Below are positions 23,066 to 23,640 of a DNA stretch of 23,640 bases, in pieces. Positions within the stretch are counted from its first letter, which is position 1. The number at the start of each line of letters is the position of its first letter. Location: contig DATCVG010000011.1 in the NCBI GenBank assembly GCA_036567085.1, positions 1 through 23,640 on the forward strand, given 5' to 3'. This DNA comes from Methylopumilus sp036567085. Its GTDB lineage: Bacteria; Pseudomonadota; Gammaproteobacteria; Burkholderiales; Methylophilaceae. Made by a program: the position numbers and the translations under genes. The notes below the pieces were generated by a model. That model was not told the origin of the DNA. It made no database searches and was given only the letters and a program-made list of their open reading frames with translations.

Positions 23066-23640
23066 ATGAAACGTTTTGCAATATTAGTTATATTACTCTT
23101 AAATATTATCTCAATGTCTCATGCCAGTGAGAGGGGGTTGTTCTGGAAATTAAAGGCGCCAAACGGTTCAACACATTATTTATTCGGAACTATTCATACT
23201 GATGACAATAGGATTATTAAATTCTTACCTGTTGTTAAAAAATCAGTAAGTGCGTCAGACCTTCTTCTAGTGGAAATTACACCGGATAATCATTCACCAA
23301 ATCTCATTTTGAAGGATCATTCTTTAGTGTCGAAATTGACTGAAGATGAATTGAATCAAGTGAAAAAACTTTCTGAATTTCATGTGATGTATTTTGAGAA
23401 TGTAATCAGAATGAAACCTTGGCTTTTAGCAGTCATTTTTGATTCACCAAAGCCTCATACTGAATTTAATCAAGACTATCTTTTGATGGCCATGGCAGCA
23501 GATTTAGATAAAGATGTTATAGGCATAGAGTCATCCCAAGAACATTTTGCCACAATGGACTCATTATCTTTAGATGAACAATTAATCATGCTTAGAGCAG
23601 TTTTAAAAAAGACAGAGAAAGAGAGATTATCCGACTACAA
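23066..23640 (+). CDS. TraB/GumN-family secreted protein (3' end beyond window)
   Basis: An open frame from the ATG at 23066 runs to the window edge without a stop, 191 full codons. It starts with a likely signal peptide of about 20 residues (MKRFAILVILLL core, SHA before the cut). LFWKLKAPNGSTHYLFGTIHT then shows the family signature FGTIHT at 40-45. Further on, KPWLLAV and DVIGIESSQEHF match the second conserved block of TraB/GumN proteins (usually GLE or GIE then EQ). The family resembles metalloproteases of the Tiki group, but its bacterial role is not settled. A TGCTTAATT extended -10-like site (23044-23052) precedes it with a very short leader. The full length and C-terminus cannot be judged here. 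Confidence 0.82.
   Translation, partial: MKRFAILVILLLNIISMSHASERGLFWKLKAPNGSTHYLFGTIHTDDNRIIKFLPVVKKSVSASDLLLVEITPDNHSPNLILKDHSLVSKLTEDELNQVKKLSEFHVMYFENVIRMKPWLLAVIFDSPKPHTEFNQDYLLMAMAADLDKDVIGIESSQEHFATMDSLSLDEQLIMLRAVLKKTEKERLSDY

Noticed and set aside
1..23640. A search by eye for tRNA genes, CRISPR repeats, insertion sequences, phage or defence genes, or a foreign island
   Set aside because: Nearly all DNA is taken by recognisable core genes, gaps are at most 154 bases, and no repeats or composition breaks were seen. A hidden novel multi-gene system in this window is unlikely.

Overview
This is a stretch of core chromosome from a streamlined, AT-rich bacterium. By my count only about 720 of 23,640 bases (about 3%) lie outside genes. 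No tRNA, rRNA, CRISPR array, insertion sequence, integrase or phage gene is visible. Gene content and order point to a Betaproteobacterium. Evidence includes the tyrA-aroA-cmk-rpsA-ihfB-lapB-pyrF block, the neighbouring bpt and aat transferase genes, and an Orn/Lys/Arg decarboxylase beside dcd with apbC and metG close by. The low GC, the tight packing and the zwf/gnd/pgl cluster with a short 6-phosphogluconate dehydrogenase best fit a small-genome methylotroph of the Methylophilaceae (OM43 or 'Ca. Methylopumilus'-like). That placement is an inference from recall, not a search result.

Layout. Positions 107-5361 (+): alaA, hom, thrC, thyA, folA, a tightly packed run for alanine and threonine synthesis followed by dTMP and tetrahydrofolate metabolism. 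Positions 5354-8170 (-): an Orn/Lys/Arg decarboxylase and dcd. Positions 8254-10663 (-): zwf and gnd, with pgl divergent (10818-11495, +); together these make the oxidative pentose phosphate branch. Positions 11492-12580 (-): apbC, an Fe-S carrier ATPase, divergent from metG (12664-14697, +). Positions 14698-16571 (-): lapB-pyrF. Positions 16659-23027 (-): aat-bpt-tyrA-aroA-cmk-rpsA-ihfB, closed by a strong intrinsic terminator. Positions 23066 to the right edge (+): a TraB/GumN-family protein, cut by the window end.

How the genes work together. ThyA, FolA and Dcd cover dUMP precursor supply, dTMP synthesis and folate recycling. Zwf, Pgl and Gnd turn glucose 6-phosphate into ribulose 5-phosphate, CO2 and two reduced cofactors; in ribulose-monophosphate methylotrophs this closes the dissimilatory formaldehyde-oxidation cycle. 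TyrA and AroA serve aromatic amino acids; Cmk, S1 and IHF-beta form the classic nucleotide/translation/nucleoid block. Aat and Bpt form an N-degron tagging pair.

I found no undescribed multi-gene system. The items worth a second look are small: three convergent gene pairs with overlapping or abutting stop codons, a hairpin spanning two stop codons, alternative stems in the gnd leader, a palindrome inside the probable lapB promoter, scarce Shine-Dalgarno sites, a mixed cofactor signature in Zwf/Gnd, and a changed conserved loop in Aat.
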